Shown here piece after piece: positions 18,771 through 28,144 of a stretch of DNA of 64,000 nt. The notes below the pieces were generated by a model. That model searched no databases and was not told the DNA's origin. It worked only from the letters and a program-made list of their open reading frames with translations. The DNA is from Saccharomycopsis fibuligera x Saccharomycopsis cf. fibuligera. Lineage: Eukaryota; Ascomycota; Saccharomycetes; Ascoideales; Saccharomycopsidaceae. Both the position numbers and the translations under genes were made by a program. The DNA lies in NCBI GenBank assembly GCA_001936135.1, contig CP012817.1, forward strand, positions 744,001-808,000, given 5' to 3'. Numbering within the stretch: the stretch's first letter is position 1; every line of letters starts with the position of its first letter.

Positions 18771-20219
18771 ATGTCCGGCAACGACAGCTACGCTACCCCG
18801 TTATCTTCCAGATATGCTTCTGTGGAAATGTCCCAGGTTTTCTCCTTGAGAAACAGATTCTCAACTTGGAGAAAATTATGGCTCACTTTGGCTAAAGCCG
18901 AAAAGGCGGTTGGATTGGATCTCATTACCGATGAGGCCCTTGAACAAATGGCTCAACATTTGGAAATCACCGATGAAGAAATTGAGGCCGCTAAAAAGCA
19001 AGAAGCTATTGTTAGACATGACGTGATGGCTCACGTCCATGTTTTCGGCCAAACTGCGCCAGCTGCTGCTGGCATCATTCATTTGGGAGCCACTTCATGT
19101 TACGTTACCGATAACGCTGATTTGATTTTCCTAAGAGATGCCTTTGACATTATTATTCCAAAATTGGTCAATGTCATTGACAGATTGTCCAAGTTTGCTA
19201 TTGAGTACAAGTCGTTGCCAGTGTTGGGATGGACTCATTTCCAACCTGCCCAATTGACCACTGTTGGTAAGAGAGCCACCTTATGGCTTCAAGAGCTTTT
19301 GTGGGATTTGCGTAACATTACTAGAGCAAGAAACGATTTGGGTCTCAGAGGTGCTAAAGGGACGACTGGCACTCAAGGCTCCTTCTTGTCTTTATTCCAC
19401 GGTGATCATGATGCAGTCGAAAAGTTGGATGAAAAAATCGTTGAGTTGCTAGGCTTTGATTATGCCTATCCAGTCACTGGTCAAACTTATTCCAGAAAAA
19501 TCGATATCGATGTACTTGCTCCATTAGCTTCTTTGGGTGCCACCGCTCACAAGATGGCTACTGACATTAGATTACTAGCCAACTTGAAAGAAGTGGAAGA
19601 ACCGTTTGAAAAATCCCAAATTGGTTCATCTGCCATGGCATATAAGAGAAACCCAATGAGATCCGAAAGAGTCTGCTCTTTGTCTCGTCATTTGGGCTCC
19701 TTGTTTACCGACGCAGTGCAGACTGCTTCTGTGCAGTGGTTCGAAAGAACTTTGGATGACTCTGCAATCAGAAGGGTCACCTTGCCTTCAGCTTTTTTGA
19801 CCGCTGATATTGTTCTCACTACGTTGCTTAATATCACTTCTGGTCTCGTGGTGTATCCTAAGGTCATTGAAAGAAGAATCATGGCAGAATTGCCGTTCAT
19901 GGCCACCGAAAACATCATCATGGCTATGGTTGAAAAAGGCGCTTCCAGACAAGAATGCCACGAGGAAATTAGAGTGTTGTCTCATGAAGCCAGTGCTGTG
20001 GTCAAGCAACAGGGCGGTGATAACGATTTGATTGAGAGAATTAGAAACACCGAATACTTCAGGCCAGTGTGGGACGATTTGGATAAGCTTTTGGACCCAG
20101 CCACCTTTGTTGGTAGAGCTCCTCAACAGACTGAAAAGTTTGTGAAGAAAGACGTTGCTGAAGCTTTGAAGCCGTACAAGAAGCACATCACTGATGCTAC
20201 TGTCAACTTAAACGTCTAA
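18771..20219 (+). CDS. ADE13: Adenylosuccinate lyase
   Basis: 482 residues, the same length as baker's yeast Ade13. The enzyme cleaves SAICAR to AICAR and adenylosuccinate to AMP, so it acts twice in purine synthesis. Family motifs are clear: [11 protein letters not shown], the second-domain [27 protein letters not shown], and the signature loop [15 protein letters not shown] near residue 285, which carries the flexible catalytic Ser. Codons are strongly biased to TTG, AGA, GAA and AAG, as in highly expressed yeast genes. The start follows the A-rich leader AACAATG. The enzyme is a cytosolic homotetramer in known yeasts. Confidence 0.98.
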   Translation: MSGNDSYATPLSSRYASVEMSQVFSLRNRFSTWRKLWLTLAKAEKAVGLDLITDEALEQMAQHLEITDEEIEAAKKQEAIVRHDVMAHVHVFGQTAPAAAGIIHLGATSCYVTDNADLIFLRDAFDIIIPKLVNVIDRLSKFAIEYKSLPVLGWTHFQPAQLTTVGKRATLWLQELLWDLRNITRARNDLGLRGAKGTTGTQGSFLSLFHGDHDAVEKLDEKIVELLGFDYAYPVTGQTYSRKIDIDVLAPLASLGATAHKMATDIRLLANLKEVEEPFEKSQIGSSAMAYKRNPMRSERVCSLSRHLGSLFTDAVQTASVQWFERTLDDSAIRRVTLPSAFLTADIVLTTLLNITSGLVVYPKVIERRIMAELPFMATENIIMAMVEKGASRQECHEEIRVLSHEASAVVKQQGGDNDLIERIRNTEYFRPVWDDLDKLLDPATFVGRAPQQTEKFVKKDVAEALKPYKKHITDATVNLNV

Positions 20220-20915
20220 TTGACTTTCGGTGTACTCTACGCGCCCTGCGGCCAAACCTTTTTTTTTTTTTATTATTTTTTTTCTTCTATTGATTATATT
20301 TATTGTTTATGCGCCTATCGCTCGTTTTCTGTTACTCTCGTTTACTTTCGGTTGCTGTTGAACTTCAAGAAGCTGTTTCGAAGTTTCCAAACAGTTATTT
20401 AAAAAACCATTTCAACTACGCATTTTCGTTGTTGCTGTCCGTATATTGTTGTAGATAGGCGAAGAGTGTGCCTTTATTTTAGGCCACTTTCTTTCATTGT
20501 ACTGTAGCTGTTCGACGATGCTCAGCTATTGCCATACAGGCACGCTTGCGTTAACTTGGGTTACTTACTTGCCTTTTACGTACGAGCCAAAAAGCTTGGA
20601 ACAAGAACCTGAACATTGCAAAAGCTCAACCGCATAAATAGCCTGAACAAGAACAGCGGCAGTATAAGCGAAACAGAAAAGAAGGGGTATTGCATAACGG
20701 AGCGACCAGACACGGATCTAGTGCAGGGCATATGATATGATATGATATGTCTATGTCAACGTCTATGTCAATGTCTATGTCAATGTCTATGTATATGTGT
20801 ACGTGTATGTATGCGCATATGGCCTGTGAGTGCGTACCCAACTCTGGGGGAGATATCTTCGATGGTGATGGGCAGCTAGCAGTGCCCGTTCAGCAAGCAG
20901 GCAATGCCCAGTGTC
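20220..20915. other. Convergent region between ADE13 and PLB
   Basis: About 700 bp. It contains T-rich sequence after ADE13 and a short tandem repeat at 20729-20815. No gene was seen. Confidence 0.6.
20729..20815. repeat. Short tandem repeats (TATGA and TCTATGTCAATG types)
   Basis: Three to four ATATG units are followed by four to five 12-bp units close to TCTATGTCAATG, then degenerate TATG-type units. It lies just beyond the PLB stop codon. Confidence 0.75.
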
Positions 20916-22811
20916 TCAGAGCACGGACGCAAAGACCGCCAACCCCACGGCCCAGGTCAACAAGGTGGCGGCGCCTGCACCACTCAACCTGGCTGCTGCG
21001 CCGGTAGTGTTGGTGCTCTCGTCGCCGTCGGTGGTGCCGGTTTCGGTGAAGTTCACCCCCGCGTCGTCTTCGTTGTAAGAGCCGTCCCAGCAGTACTCCT
21101 CAAAACACTGTTTGCACTGGTCACTTTGCGTTTGGTTCATTCTCTCCTGGGAACGACGGATAATGGCGCAGGCAACGCAAACCTTCCAGTTGCGGTCCAA
21201 CGTGAGGTTGTTGCGCGACGCAACCTCGAATCCGTTCTGGATCATGCCGCGTTTGGCCTCGTCGTCGTAGGTCATGGTGAACGTGGTGGCGTTCGAGTAG
21301 TACGAGAACGGCCTGTTGGCGATGTAGACGACCAACGGCGGGACGGCGCTTTCGTTGCCGTTGCTCTGCTTGGCCAAGGCGGTCAAATTGCTGGCGTCGC
21401 AGCCAAAGAAGGCTGGCCTCGAGGTCAAGTTGGCGCTCCGGAAGGTGTTGGCGTCCGGGACGTACGGGAAGCCGGAGCCGTTGATGCTCTTGGCAAACTG
21501 TCTTTCGTAGGTCGCGACCATGGAGGTGCCGTTGGGCCAGGAGTAGTCAGTGTCGGCGCTGTTGTCGAAGGCAAACACGACGTCGACGTTTCTCTTGGGC
21601 TGGATCACCGGCGACAACGGCACGTTCTGGAGGTCCTCGCCGCCGTCGACAAGGTACAAGTGCTTGCTGGCGCCCAACGACGCGGAGGTGCCGTGCTTGG
21701 CGCCGTAGAACGGGTTGGGGGTGTAGTCGGCAATGTCGTTCTCGTCCGCGTCGATCTTGGACAAGATGCTCTGCGCCACGTCGTACAACGTGCCGGAGAT
21801 GCCGGTGCTGTTCAACTGGAGCAAGAACTGGTTGAAGAGCGAGGACGACGTGCCCATCATGAAGCTGGCGTTGTCGAACCCGGCCACGCAGGAGCCGTTG
21901 CCGGGCTTGCCGTCCGTGACGTTGGACCCGAGGTACTTGACGTCGGCGAACGCGTTCAACGTCGGGTCCCAGGAGCCGAGCTCGAACGGGGTGATCTCAA
22001 AGACAGTGGAGTTGCCGCTGATGATGCGCGTGTGCGGGTACCGGCCGTCGGCCACGGATATCGGGAGCGGCATCTCGCCGTTCTTGAAGACGTCGGCGTC
22101 CCTGAGGGTGGACACCGTCAACGCGGCGCCGTGGTCCGAGCTGTTGAAGAACTGCCGGGCCAAGGAGCGCGCCCAGATGTCCGTGATGGACGCGTTGAAG
22201 CCGGCCTGCTGCTTGTCCTCGATCTCGCTCGCGATCTGGTTGAACGTGCTCGCGGACTTGAAGATGTTGATGCCGCCCGGGTTGTAGATGGCCTTCTCCA
22301 AGTTCCAGAGCGACTGGTTCTCGTTGTCCAAGATGGCCTGCACCGACGTGAAGTTGTTGTACGCGATGGTGCCCGTGAGCCAGTTCCCGCCGGAGAGCCC
22401 CGCCATGTAGGTGCTGGCCTGGAGCAAGCCGCCGAGGCCGTGCGTGAAGCCGCCCGCGGTTCTGTTGTCGAGGGCGGCCATCTGGCCCGCCCCGGCAAGC
22501 ATGGCGCGGTACCCGCCGCCGCTGAAGGCGAGGCCGATGTTGATCGAGCGGTCGAGGCTGTCGAAGAAGCTGTCGACGCTGAAGTCCGACATCGAGATGT
22601 TGTAGGTGAGGAAGTCTCTGAGCGCCTGGTCGGTGACCCTGTGTCGTTTGGCGAGCCACTCGCTCTCGCTCTCGCTGAGCCCGCTGGCTTTTCTGACGAG
22701 CGACGTCTTTCCCGACGGGCAGTCCACCTTCCCGGGCGCGTAAGAGTCCGTGGGCGACCAGGCCGCCGCGAGCCACACAAGCAAGGAGAGCGCCAAAAGA
22801 CGGGATAGCAT
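20916..22811 (-). CDS. PLB1: Secreted/GPI-anchored phospholipase B (lysophospholipase)
   Basis: 631 residues. Residues 1-17 form a signal peptide (MLSRLLALSLLVWLAAA). The fungal lysophospholipase domain has the oxyanion motif AFSGGGYRAM (95-104), the nucleophile elbow GLSGGNW with Ser140, and the catalytic Asp motif VDGGEDLQN (388-396). Many N-X-S/T sites and a Cys-rich C-terminal part are present. The last 30 residues are hydrophobic after a Ser/Thr/Gly spacer, typical of a GPI-anchor signal. The enzyme removes acyl chains from phospholipids at the cell surface. Leu is encoded by CTC, TTG and CTT; no CTG was seen in the blocks I read. The gene is more GC-rich than most neighbours, with a very long antisense ORF as a side effect. 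Confidence 0.95.
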   Translation of the reverse strand: MLSRLLALSLLVWLAAAWSPTDSYAPGKVDCPSGKTSLVRKASGLSESESEWLAKRHRVTDQALRDFLTYNISMSDFSVDSFFDSLDRSINIGLAFSGGGYRAMLAGAGQMAALDNRTAGGFTHGLGGLLQASTYMAGLSGGNWLTGTIAYNNFTSVQAILDNENQSLWNLEKAIYNPGGINIFKSASTFNQIASEIEDKQQAGFNASITDIWARSLARQFFNSSDHGAALTVSTLRDADVFKNGEMPLPISVADGRYPHTRIISGNSTVFEITPFELGSWDPTLNAFADVKYLGSNVTDGKPGNGSCVAGFDNASFMMGTSSSLFNQFLLQLNSTGISGTLYDVAQSILSKIDADENDIADYTPNPFYGAKHGTSASLGASKHLYLVDGGEDLQNVPLSPVIQPKRNVDVVFAFDNSADTDYSWPNGTSMVATYERQFAKSINGSGFPYVPDANTFRSANLTSRPAFFGCDASNLTALAKQSNGNESAVPPLVVYIANRPFSYYSNATTFTMTYDDEAKRGMIQNGFEVASRNNLTLDRNWKVCVACAIIRRSQERMNQTQSDQCKQCFEEYCWDGSYNEDDAGVNFTETGTTDGDESTNTTGAAARLSGAGAATLLTWAVGLAVFASVL

Positions 22812-22814
22812 TGC

Positions 22815-22891
22815 GTGTGTGTGCGTGTGTGCTTTGGTTGTGCTTGTGCTTGTGTTTGTTTGTGTCTGTGTTTGTGTCTGTGTTTGTGTCT
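22815..22891. repeat. TG-rich tandem repeat in the PLB 5' leader
   Basis: Imperfect units of TGTGTTTGTGTC and GTGCTTGTGCTT end within a few bases of the PLB start codon. Confidence 0.75.
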
Positions 22892-23254
22892 CTTGTACAG
22901 CTAGCTGGCTAGCGTCGTGAAGCGTGCGGGAGAGGGAGAGAAGCGAAGAAAAAATCGAGCAGAGGCCTTATTGTTTGATTTTTTGATTTTTTTGATTGTT
23001 TGATTTTTGCAGACCTGCCGCGGGAACTCGTGGTGCTTAAAAACGGGCGGGAGCGGCGACAAGTTGGAGTGGAGTGTCTGCACGTCCGGCTATGCTGCTG
23101 CTGCCGCTTCTGTTTCTGAGGAAAGGCCGTCGAACGGGGCGCGGCTTGGCCTATATATGTGTGGGCGCGCGGGCGAGGGAGATGCACCCGCCAAACAAGC
23201 CACACTCCCGTTTCACAACAGCACCTCTGGCGGTCCGCCACAGCCTCTGCTGTG

Positions 23255-23289
23255 CGCTGGCTGAAACCGCCGGCCGGTTTCAGCCAGCG
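23255..23289. repeat. Perfect 15-bp inverted repeat
   Basis: Arms CGCTGGCTGAAACCG (23255-23269) and CGGTTTCAGCCAGCG (23275-23289) are exact reverse complements around the 5-nt spacer CCGGC. The centre reads CCG-N5-CGG, the everted triplets favoured by some Zn2Cys6 regulators. It lies about 450 bp upstream of the PLB start. Confidence 0.85.
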
Positions 23290-23778
23290 ACATGCGCAGC
23301 TACCGCTCTTGCGGCTGGTCGGCTATCCGCGGCCCAGTTGCAGCGCTCTTCGTCCGCTGGGGCCGTTTGGGCCAACGTCCGTGGCAACGGCGCCGCACCA
23401 CCCGGCCGATGCTGACGGAATGTGGCCGGGTATCAGGGGAGCGACGGCTCACGCGGGCGGCCCCGAGCTGGCGGGCGGGCGTGGGGTGTGACCGCCCGCC
23501 GTCTACAAGAACCAGCGCTGCATCCAGCACCTCGAAATACACTCTCCTGTGTGCTCGTGTATTAGTAGCGTGCGACGGCGACGGCGGTGGCAGTGGCAGT
23601 GGCAGTGGCACTAAATAGTATGACTCTCTTACCGTACGGACGTCGTCTTGCCGGTAAATATGGGGTATATATATACGCGTGCGCGAGAGGGCAGAGCCGT
23701 TCGAGCAAAAGGAAAAAAAAGAGGGGATGGAACAACAGTAGACACGGCCTGGCGTGGCGTGGCCTGGCACCACGGCGG

Positions 23779-24723
23779 TCATTCTTTGAAAAGGAACCTT
23801 CCAAGGTTGCCGTAGATGATTAGAGAGCAGAAAAAGAAACTGGCGGTAAACAAGCAGACTGCCAAGTTGTCGTAGTTCTGGCCGCTGAAGTCGAAGAAGC
23901 TGCGCAAGTGGTTGACGCTGCTAGCCTCGTCGAACGCAATCACCAAAGAGGTGGCCAAAGCAGCAATGGCCCAGCCGCCCACGAGCCCGGAAACCGTGCT
24001 GTCGAGCAATAGCCAGACACACGGGTTCAAGGCGGCGAGGGCGATGGAGGCCTGCAACGAGCTTTCCCAGTCCACTTTCCTCAACCCGAAGGAGATCCCG
24101 AGCAACACAATCGTAGCCCTCACAATTGCGGAAAAGTCGATGCCGGAGGACCTGGCGGTCGTGAACCTGAACAAACGCTGGTTGTACGCTGCCGGGAAAA
24201 GCAAGTCTAGCACCGGCTGGGTGACGCCCAACACGATGCCCCACACGAAGCCGACCAAGGAGCTGTACTGGTCTAGTATGTCGGCGTTGCTGCTGCTGCT
24301 GCTGCCGGAAAGCAGCTTGCTGTTGGAAAAAACAACGCCGGTGAGCTTGGCGCTGAGCTCGATCGGCCTGTAGACCACTCTGGCGGTCAACTGGAGGTTA
24401 TTGTCGTGGATCTGCTCGCTGAGTTTGGCAAAAAGGATGCCGGTGACGCCCAAGACGGCAAGCTTGCAAATGGCCGGCACCGCTGCTGCTGGCGAGAGCA
24501 AGCTGTAGCCGCCGCTGCCGCTGCCGCCGCCTTCCTGCTTTTGCTGTTGGACGGCTCTCTCGGTGTTGGACGTCAGCCTGGCAATGCCCTCGCTGAGATC
24601 GTTGTACACGTCGTTATTGGCGTTGTTCTCGTCGAGGAGATCCCTGGAGTCGTAGATGGAGTTCAAGGTTGGCTCAGTCAAGCTGCGGTCTGAAGTGACG
24701 CTTTCGACGTCGCTGTTTGACAT
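23779..24723 (-). CDS. NSG1: INSIG-family sterol regulator (Nsg1/Nsg2-like)
   Basis: 314 residues from ATG 24723; the open frame extends upstream, but MSNSDVESV is the better start. The first 105 residues are polar and disordered. The rest holds several membrane segments: AVPAICKLAVLGVTGILFAKL, then SSLVGFVWGIVLGVTQPVLDLLFP, ATIVLLGISFGLRKVDWESSLQ, ALNPCVWLLLDSTVSGLVGG and a last helix FTASFFFCSLIIY. The blocks around GxxWGxxLGxTQP and RKVDW are typical of INSIG proteins. In baker's yeast Nsg1 and Nsg2 sit in the ER and stabilise HMG-CoA reductase Hmg2. One copy seems likely here, so the number in the name is a convenience. Confidence 0.8.
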   Translation of the reverse strand: MSNSDVESVTSDRSLTEPTLNSIYDSRDLLDENNANNDVYNDLSEGIARLTSNTERAVQQQKQEGGGSGSGGYSLLSPAAAVPAICKLAVLGVTGILFAKLSEQIHDNNLQLTARVVYRPIELSAKLTGVVFSNSKLLSGSSSSSNADILDQYSSLVGFVWGIVLGVTQPVLDLLFPAAYNQRLFRFTTARSSGIDFSAIVRATIVLLGISFGLRKVDWESSLQASIALAALNPCVWLLLDSTVSGLVGGWAIAALATSLVIAFDEASSVNHLRSFFDFSGQNYDNLAVCLFTASFFFCSLIIYGNLGRFLFKE

Positions 24724-25969
24724 TGTGACGGGACGGACGCTCTGCTCTGACAGTGCGCTGTGGGTTATTCTTTGATCAAGACGAAAAGGAGTCGCGGTGC
24801 GCGGTTGGTTATTATGAGCTGTATGTGCGTTATCTGTGAAGGCGTGGCAGCACCGGAAGCTTTCTCCTACAGGCAAAAGTCAAGCTTGTAAGAGGCCCTG
24901 CCCTCTCCAGCACAATTTTAACGAGCGGCAGCAGAATACGATCGGGTTATGCCCGATCCTAAAAATAGCCGCTTCGACCTGAATCCGTGGCTCCCATGTG
25001 ACCGTCCATGTGACCGTCGGCTTGCATGTCCTGTCACGTTATCTGAACGCACGAAGGTTTCCTTGACTTCCCCAACATTGGACACGGACGGGTCCTGGGG
25101 GAGGGGCGCTCTGGGCTTACTGGTGGGCCAGGAATTCTCGCACCGTCGAGCTGCCTTTTGCGGAGCAGGTTCGAAATGCCTGGGCGGCGGCTCTAGGCTA
25201 GGTCGCCTCACTCTCGCTATCCGTGAATTCTGTTGACTTTCGCCAGTGCAGGCAGAGAAGCGCCATTCTCGGTACCGCGCCAACAAGGGCTCGTAATCTG
25301 AAGGGAGACAGAAACAAAACTCCCTCTCTGCTGAGATGAGATACCCTGATAGGGTGCAGAGCGATAGTATGGGCGTCCACTTGAAAGCACATTTCAATCG
25401 AGGCCCGTGTAAAGCGAAAGATATCGCATGCTGCTCAAAACAACGCGGCTTGGGCTGCAAAACTGTTGTCTCCTCTATGCAAAAAGTCCGTATGAATGCA
25501 CGACAGCCATGTAGTCTCGAAGTGAAAGCCAATAAACATACTACCGATGGATGTACTGTTGAAAATACAACTGTGAGTCAGGCCGAAAAAGAGCTTAAAA
25601 TTCGGTTTCCCAGATGGAGCGGGATGATTCAATAAGACGGAAACTATGAGATAACATCAGAAAATGGAAAAAAAAAAAAAAAAAAAAAATAGTCAAAAAA
25701 TAACTTATTCAGCAAAAGAAAATCAGGCAGAATAGTTGGAAAGAAAAAGCTAAACAAACAATAGCTATACTACTAATAATGAGCTGGATTAAAAAATCAA
25801 CCAACGGCGTCGGGAACAGGGGGCGGGAAAATATCAAACGATAACAAAACCGTACTAGAAAAAAAAAAAAAAAAAAAGGAGGTGGCGTACATTGTGTCAA
25901 AAAAAAAAATTGGATGCTAATAAGCCGGAAAACAGCACAATCAATCAACCCTTTAGCTGATTGCGCAAC
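24724..25969. other. Intergenic region between NSG1 and IGO1
   Basis: About 1.25 kb, GC-rich over 24900-25620, then A-rich. It contains a 7-bp inverted repeat GATCGGG-TTATG-CCCGATC (24940-24958), a perfect tandem pair of CCATGTGACCGT (24994-25017), and poly-A runs near 25666 and 25860. A 204-codon minus-strand ORF (24918-25532) has no recognisable features. No RNA gene was identified. Confidence 0.5.
24994..25017. repeat. Perfect 12-bp tandem duplication
   Basis: Two adjacent copies of CCATGTGACCGT in the upstream region of the INSIG-family gene. Confidence 0.9.
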
Positions 25970-26397
25970 TTAGTTGATGTTAATGTCGTCTGAGTCAACT
26001 TCGGTTTCCAAGTTCGACTTGGAGTTGATACCAGTGATTTCCTTGTTTGTAGTCGAGATAATAGAACCGTGTCTGGTTATGCTCTTTTTCTTTTGCAAGT
26101 TCATGATCTTTTCCACGTTAGGCAACGGCAAGTAGTGGTTACCTTCAACAGAACTTGTTATGAAATCGTCATCTGGAACTTTCTTTGGAGATCCGCTAAT
26201 GCTGCTGCCGCTGTCACTCCCAGAGAAGCTGGCGTGTCCAGTCAGTTGGCGGTGGCTATAGCTATTCTGGCTTGGCTGGCTGATCGATGATGCTGGGGAG
26301 TGTTCCTGGATAGATTCGTAATTTTGTGAAGGCAGCTGCGCATTCTGGTTATGCTGCTGTTGTGATTGTTGTGGTTGCGGTTGCTGCTGCTGCTGCT

Positions 26398-26440
<43 letters not shown>

Positions 26441-26653
26441 TTGATTGCGGACCTTATTCAAAGCATAGTCTCCCGAATCAAAGTACTTTCTGTCCTTGAG
26501 TTTTTTGCTCAATATGTCATTGCGCGAAGGCAATTTGCCGTAAAGCTTGTAAATTCGCAATTCTTGAGCAGAGAGTTTGGACAAGTCAGGGGTGTTTTCA
26601 TCCTTTGGTGGAGGAGCAGTTGGAGAAATGGATCTGTCACTGTTAGCGCTCAT
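25970..26653 (-). CDS. IGO1: Endosulfine (PP2A-Cdc55 inhibitor) with polyQ insert
   Basis: 227 residues. The endosulfine core is unmistakable: LSKLSAQELRIYKLYGKLP (about 24-42) and the signature KYFDSGDYALNK (56-67). Ser60 in FDSGDYAL is the residue phosphorylated by Rim15/Greatwall kinases in known family members, turning the protein into a PP2A-B55 inhibitor and promoting quiescence. Directly after the core comes a run of about 20 or more Gln with Pro/Gln and Ser-rich sequence, and a distinct C-terminal segment (SITRHGSIISTTNKE). The polyQ stretch is encoded by mixed CAG and CAA codons. The promoter contains a 36-nt poly-T run. Family members are usually shorter. Confidence 0.93.
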
Positions 26654-26776
26654 GATTGACGCTGTTGTACTTTGATGAGAGAGGAGATTTGGGCACTATA
26701 TTTGTGTGTATTATTGCCTGATGTGGCCAGTTAATGACAAGAAATTGGCGAGAAATAGTGGAGCCAAACAGAACTT

Positions 26777-26815
<39 letters not shown>

Positions 26816-27464
26816 CACTGTGCAAGAAAAACCAAACCAATTCCTTCCTCGTTTGCTGAATTTGTGTACTGTAAGGATAATCTAGTGTAGATCTTTGAGA
26901 AAAAAAAAAGAAGGTCAGCAACAACACTCTTTCTATTTTAAATTTTCTATTTGTAGAAACGAAAAATAAAAAAATTGGCGCACTAAAACTGGTGTCAGTG
27001 GGAGCGTTACGAGATCTGCGAGCAACCCAAAAAGTAATAATTCCAACTACGACGATTAAAGAGTGAGAAAAGCTGAGCAAAATTCAGTGTCTCAACTTTG
27101 AATTTTTTTTTACTCGTCTGTTTCAGAGCTCTTGCTAGGACTTAAAAACAGCAGGAAAAGCAGAAAAAGAAATTAAGTCAGGGCTTGCTTGTTGCAAAGG
27201 GCACATAGCTTGCGTCAAGAGATTTGGAAACGATCGCACAGGAACAATAGATTACATCCACATGTGGAAAGGAGGAACATAACGACGGGCTTTCCCAGGG
27301 GGCTAGAACGTCTTCTGTTGCATGGCGGCTTCACTCTGTTTACCGCGCCAGCATAAACATTAGATACTCCGCTCTTGAACCTCGAGTTTTGCTTTGCGCA
27401 CATTTATTACCCTGTCCTACATTATACACATTCTGTCTGCTTCGACTGAGAAACTTGAGTTTTC
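26654..27464. other. Divergent region between IGO1 and the SRP RNA gene
   Basis: About 810 bp with the IGO1 promoter (36-nt poly-T), a TATA-like ATTATACA at 27421-27428 upstream of the RNA gene, and no ORF of coding character. Confidence 0.5.
26778..26813. repeat. Poly-T tract of 36 nt
   Basis: Uninterrupted T run about 125 bp upstream of the IGO1 start. Such tracts exclude nucleosomes in yeast promoters; the length is likely variable. Confidence 0.9.
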
Positions 27465-27722
27465 GCTGTAATGGCATCTTGTCGGAAGCGCTTGCGTTGT
27501 GAGCACTGTTCTGGTGTTTATCAGCTGAGCATGTCTGGTTCGATCCCTGTGGTGAGCGTTCTTGTGGCCTGAGTAGTCGGCCGTCGAGAGGGCTTGCAAA
27601 GAAGTGATTGTACCGCTGGAGGGAAGCAATTCAGCACAGCGAATCACCCACAGTGGAGGCCTGCCAGATAGCATCTCGCTGGATACTAGAGTCAGAGCTT
27701 GAGCTTGCGCGACCAGTGTTTT
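27465..27722 (+). ncRNA. SCR1: Signal recognition particle RNA (7SL/SCR1)
   Basis: The 5' end GCTGTAATGGC (27465-27475) is identical to the start region of yeast SCR1, part of the Alu domain. A perfect B box GGTTCGATCCC lies at about 27538-27548, as expected for a Pol III gene. The SRP54-binding helix 8 is recognisable at about 27617-27643: TACCGCTGGAGGGAAGCAATTCAGC, carrying the GGAGGGAAGCA core. A T10 run at 27719-27728 terminates transcription. The RNA is about 258 nt, about half the size of baker's yeast SCR1. Exact ends are estimates. SRP directs nascent secretory proteins to the ER. Confidence 0.85.
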
Positions 27723-28144
27723 TTTTTTGCATAATCAAAAACAATTTAAAACTCAGGCTTCTTTTTCTGTTGATTGAATTGTTGTTTTTTCCTTCAAATT
27801 ATTTAATTATTTTAATTCATAAGAAAGATTTTTGAGACACAAATGCGAATAAATCTAAGGAAGAAACCCTCGAAATAAAGCAACACTGTCTACGTATTTT
27901 TGTAAAACGGGATGCGAATGATCAATGGCAATCTTAAAACGCATTGACAGTACTAGTATCTAAAATATCTCTATTATTTGACCACCATTCCAAAGAAAAG
28001 CAATATTGAAGATCAAAAAGGGTATTGCAAAAATCACGAAAAGATCGCTAATAAAATTTAACAAAACAAAACAAATGTATTAGAAGCAGCAAGAAGGAAA
28101 AAAAGGAAGCAAAAAAAGTCATTATCCCATATACAGCATTTTTT
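27723..28144. other. Intergenic region after SRP RNA
   Basis: About 420 bp, AT-rich, holding the Pol III terminator and the 3' flank of the minus-strand gene at 28145. Nothing else was seen. Confidence 0.6.

Larger units (their letters stand above)
22812..23778. other. GC-rich PLB promoter region
   Basis: About 970 bp, clearly more GC-rich than the rest of the window. A TG-rich repeat (GTGTTTGTGTCT type) runs through the PLB leader at 22815-22891. A perfect 15-bp inverted repeat lies at 23255-23289. Several open frames here are by-products of high GC. Confidence 0.6.

Noticed and set aside
20560-20600. GCCTTTTAC, identical to the U5 snRNA loop
   Set aside because: The flanks do not form the U5 stem, and no Sm site or further U5 features follow.
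20904-22808. A 634-codon plus-strand ORF covering nearly all of PLB
   Set aside because: It is antisense to an intact phospholipase B gene with signal peptide and catalytic motifs. PLB avoids codons whose reverse complements are stops in that frame, so the ORF is a by-product of GC-rich codon use.
22909-23804. Several overlapping ORFs of 80-160 codons in the PLB promoter
   Set aside because: They occur in many frames at once in GC-rich DNA, with no coding-like protein composition.
25160-25200. A B-box-like GGTTCGAAA resembling a tRNA T-arm
   Set aside because: The T-stem does not pair, and no acceptor, D or anticodon arm can be drawn.
24918-25532. A 204-codon minus-strand ORF in the NSG1-IGO1 gap
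   Set aside because: No recognisable domain, irregular composition with many Arg, Pro and Cys, and GC-rich DNA makes such lengths plausible by chance. Conservation in a relative would be needed.
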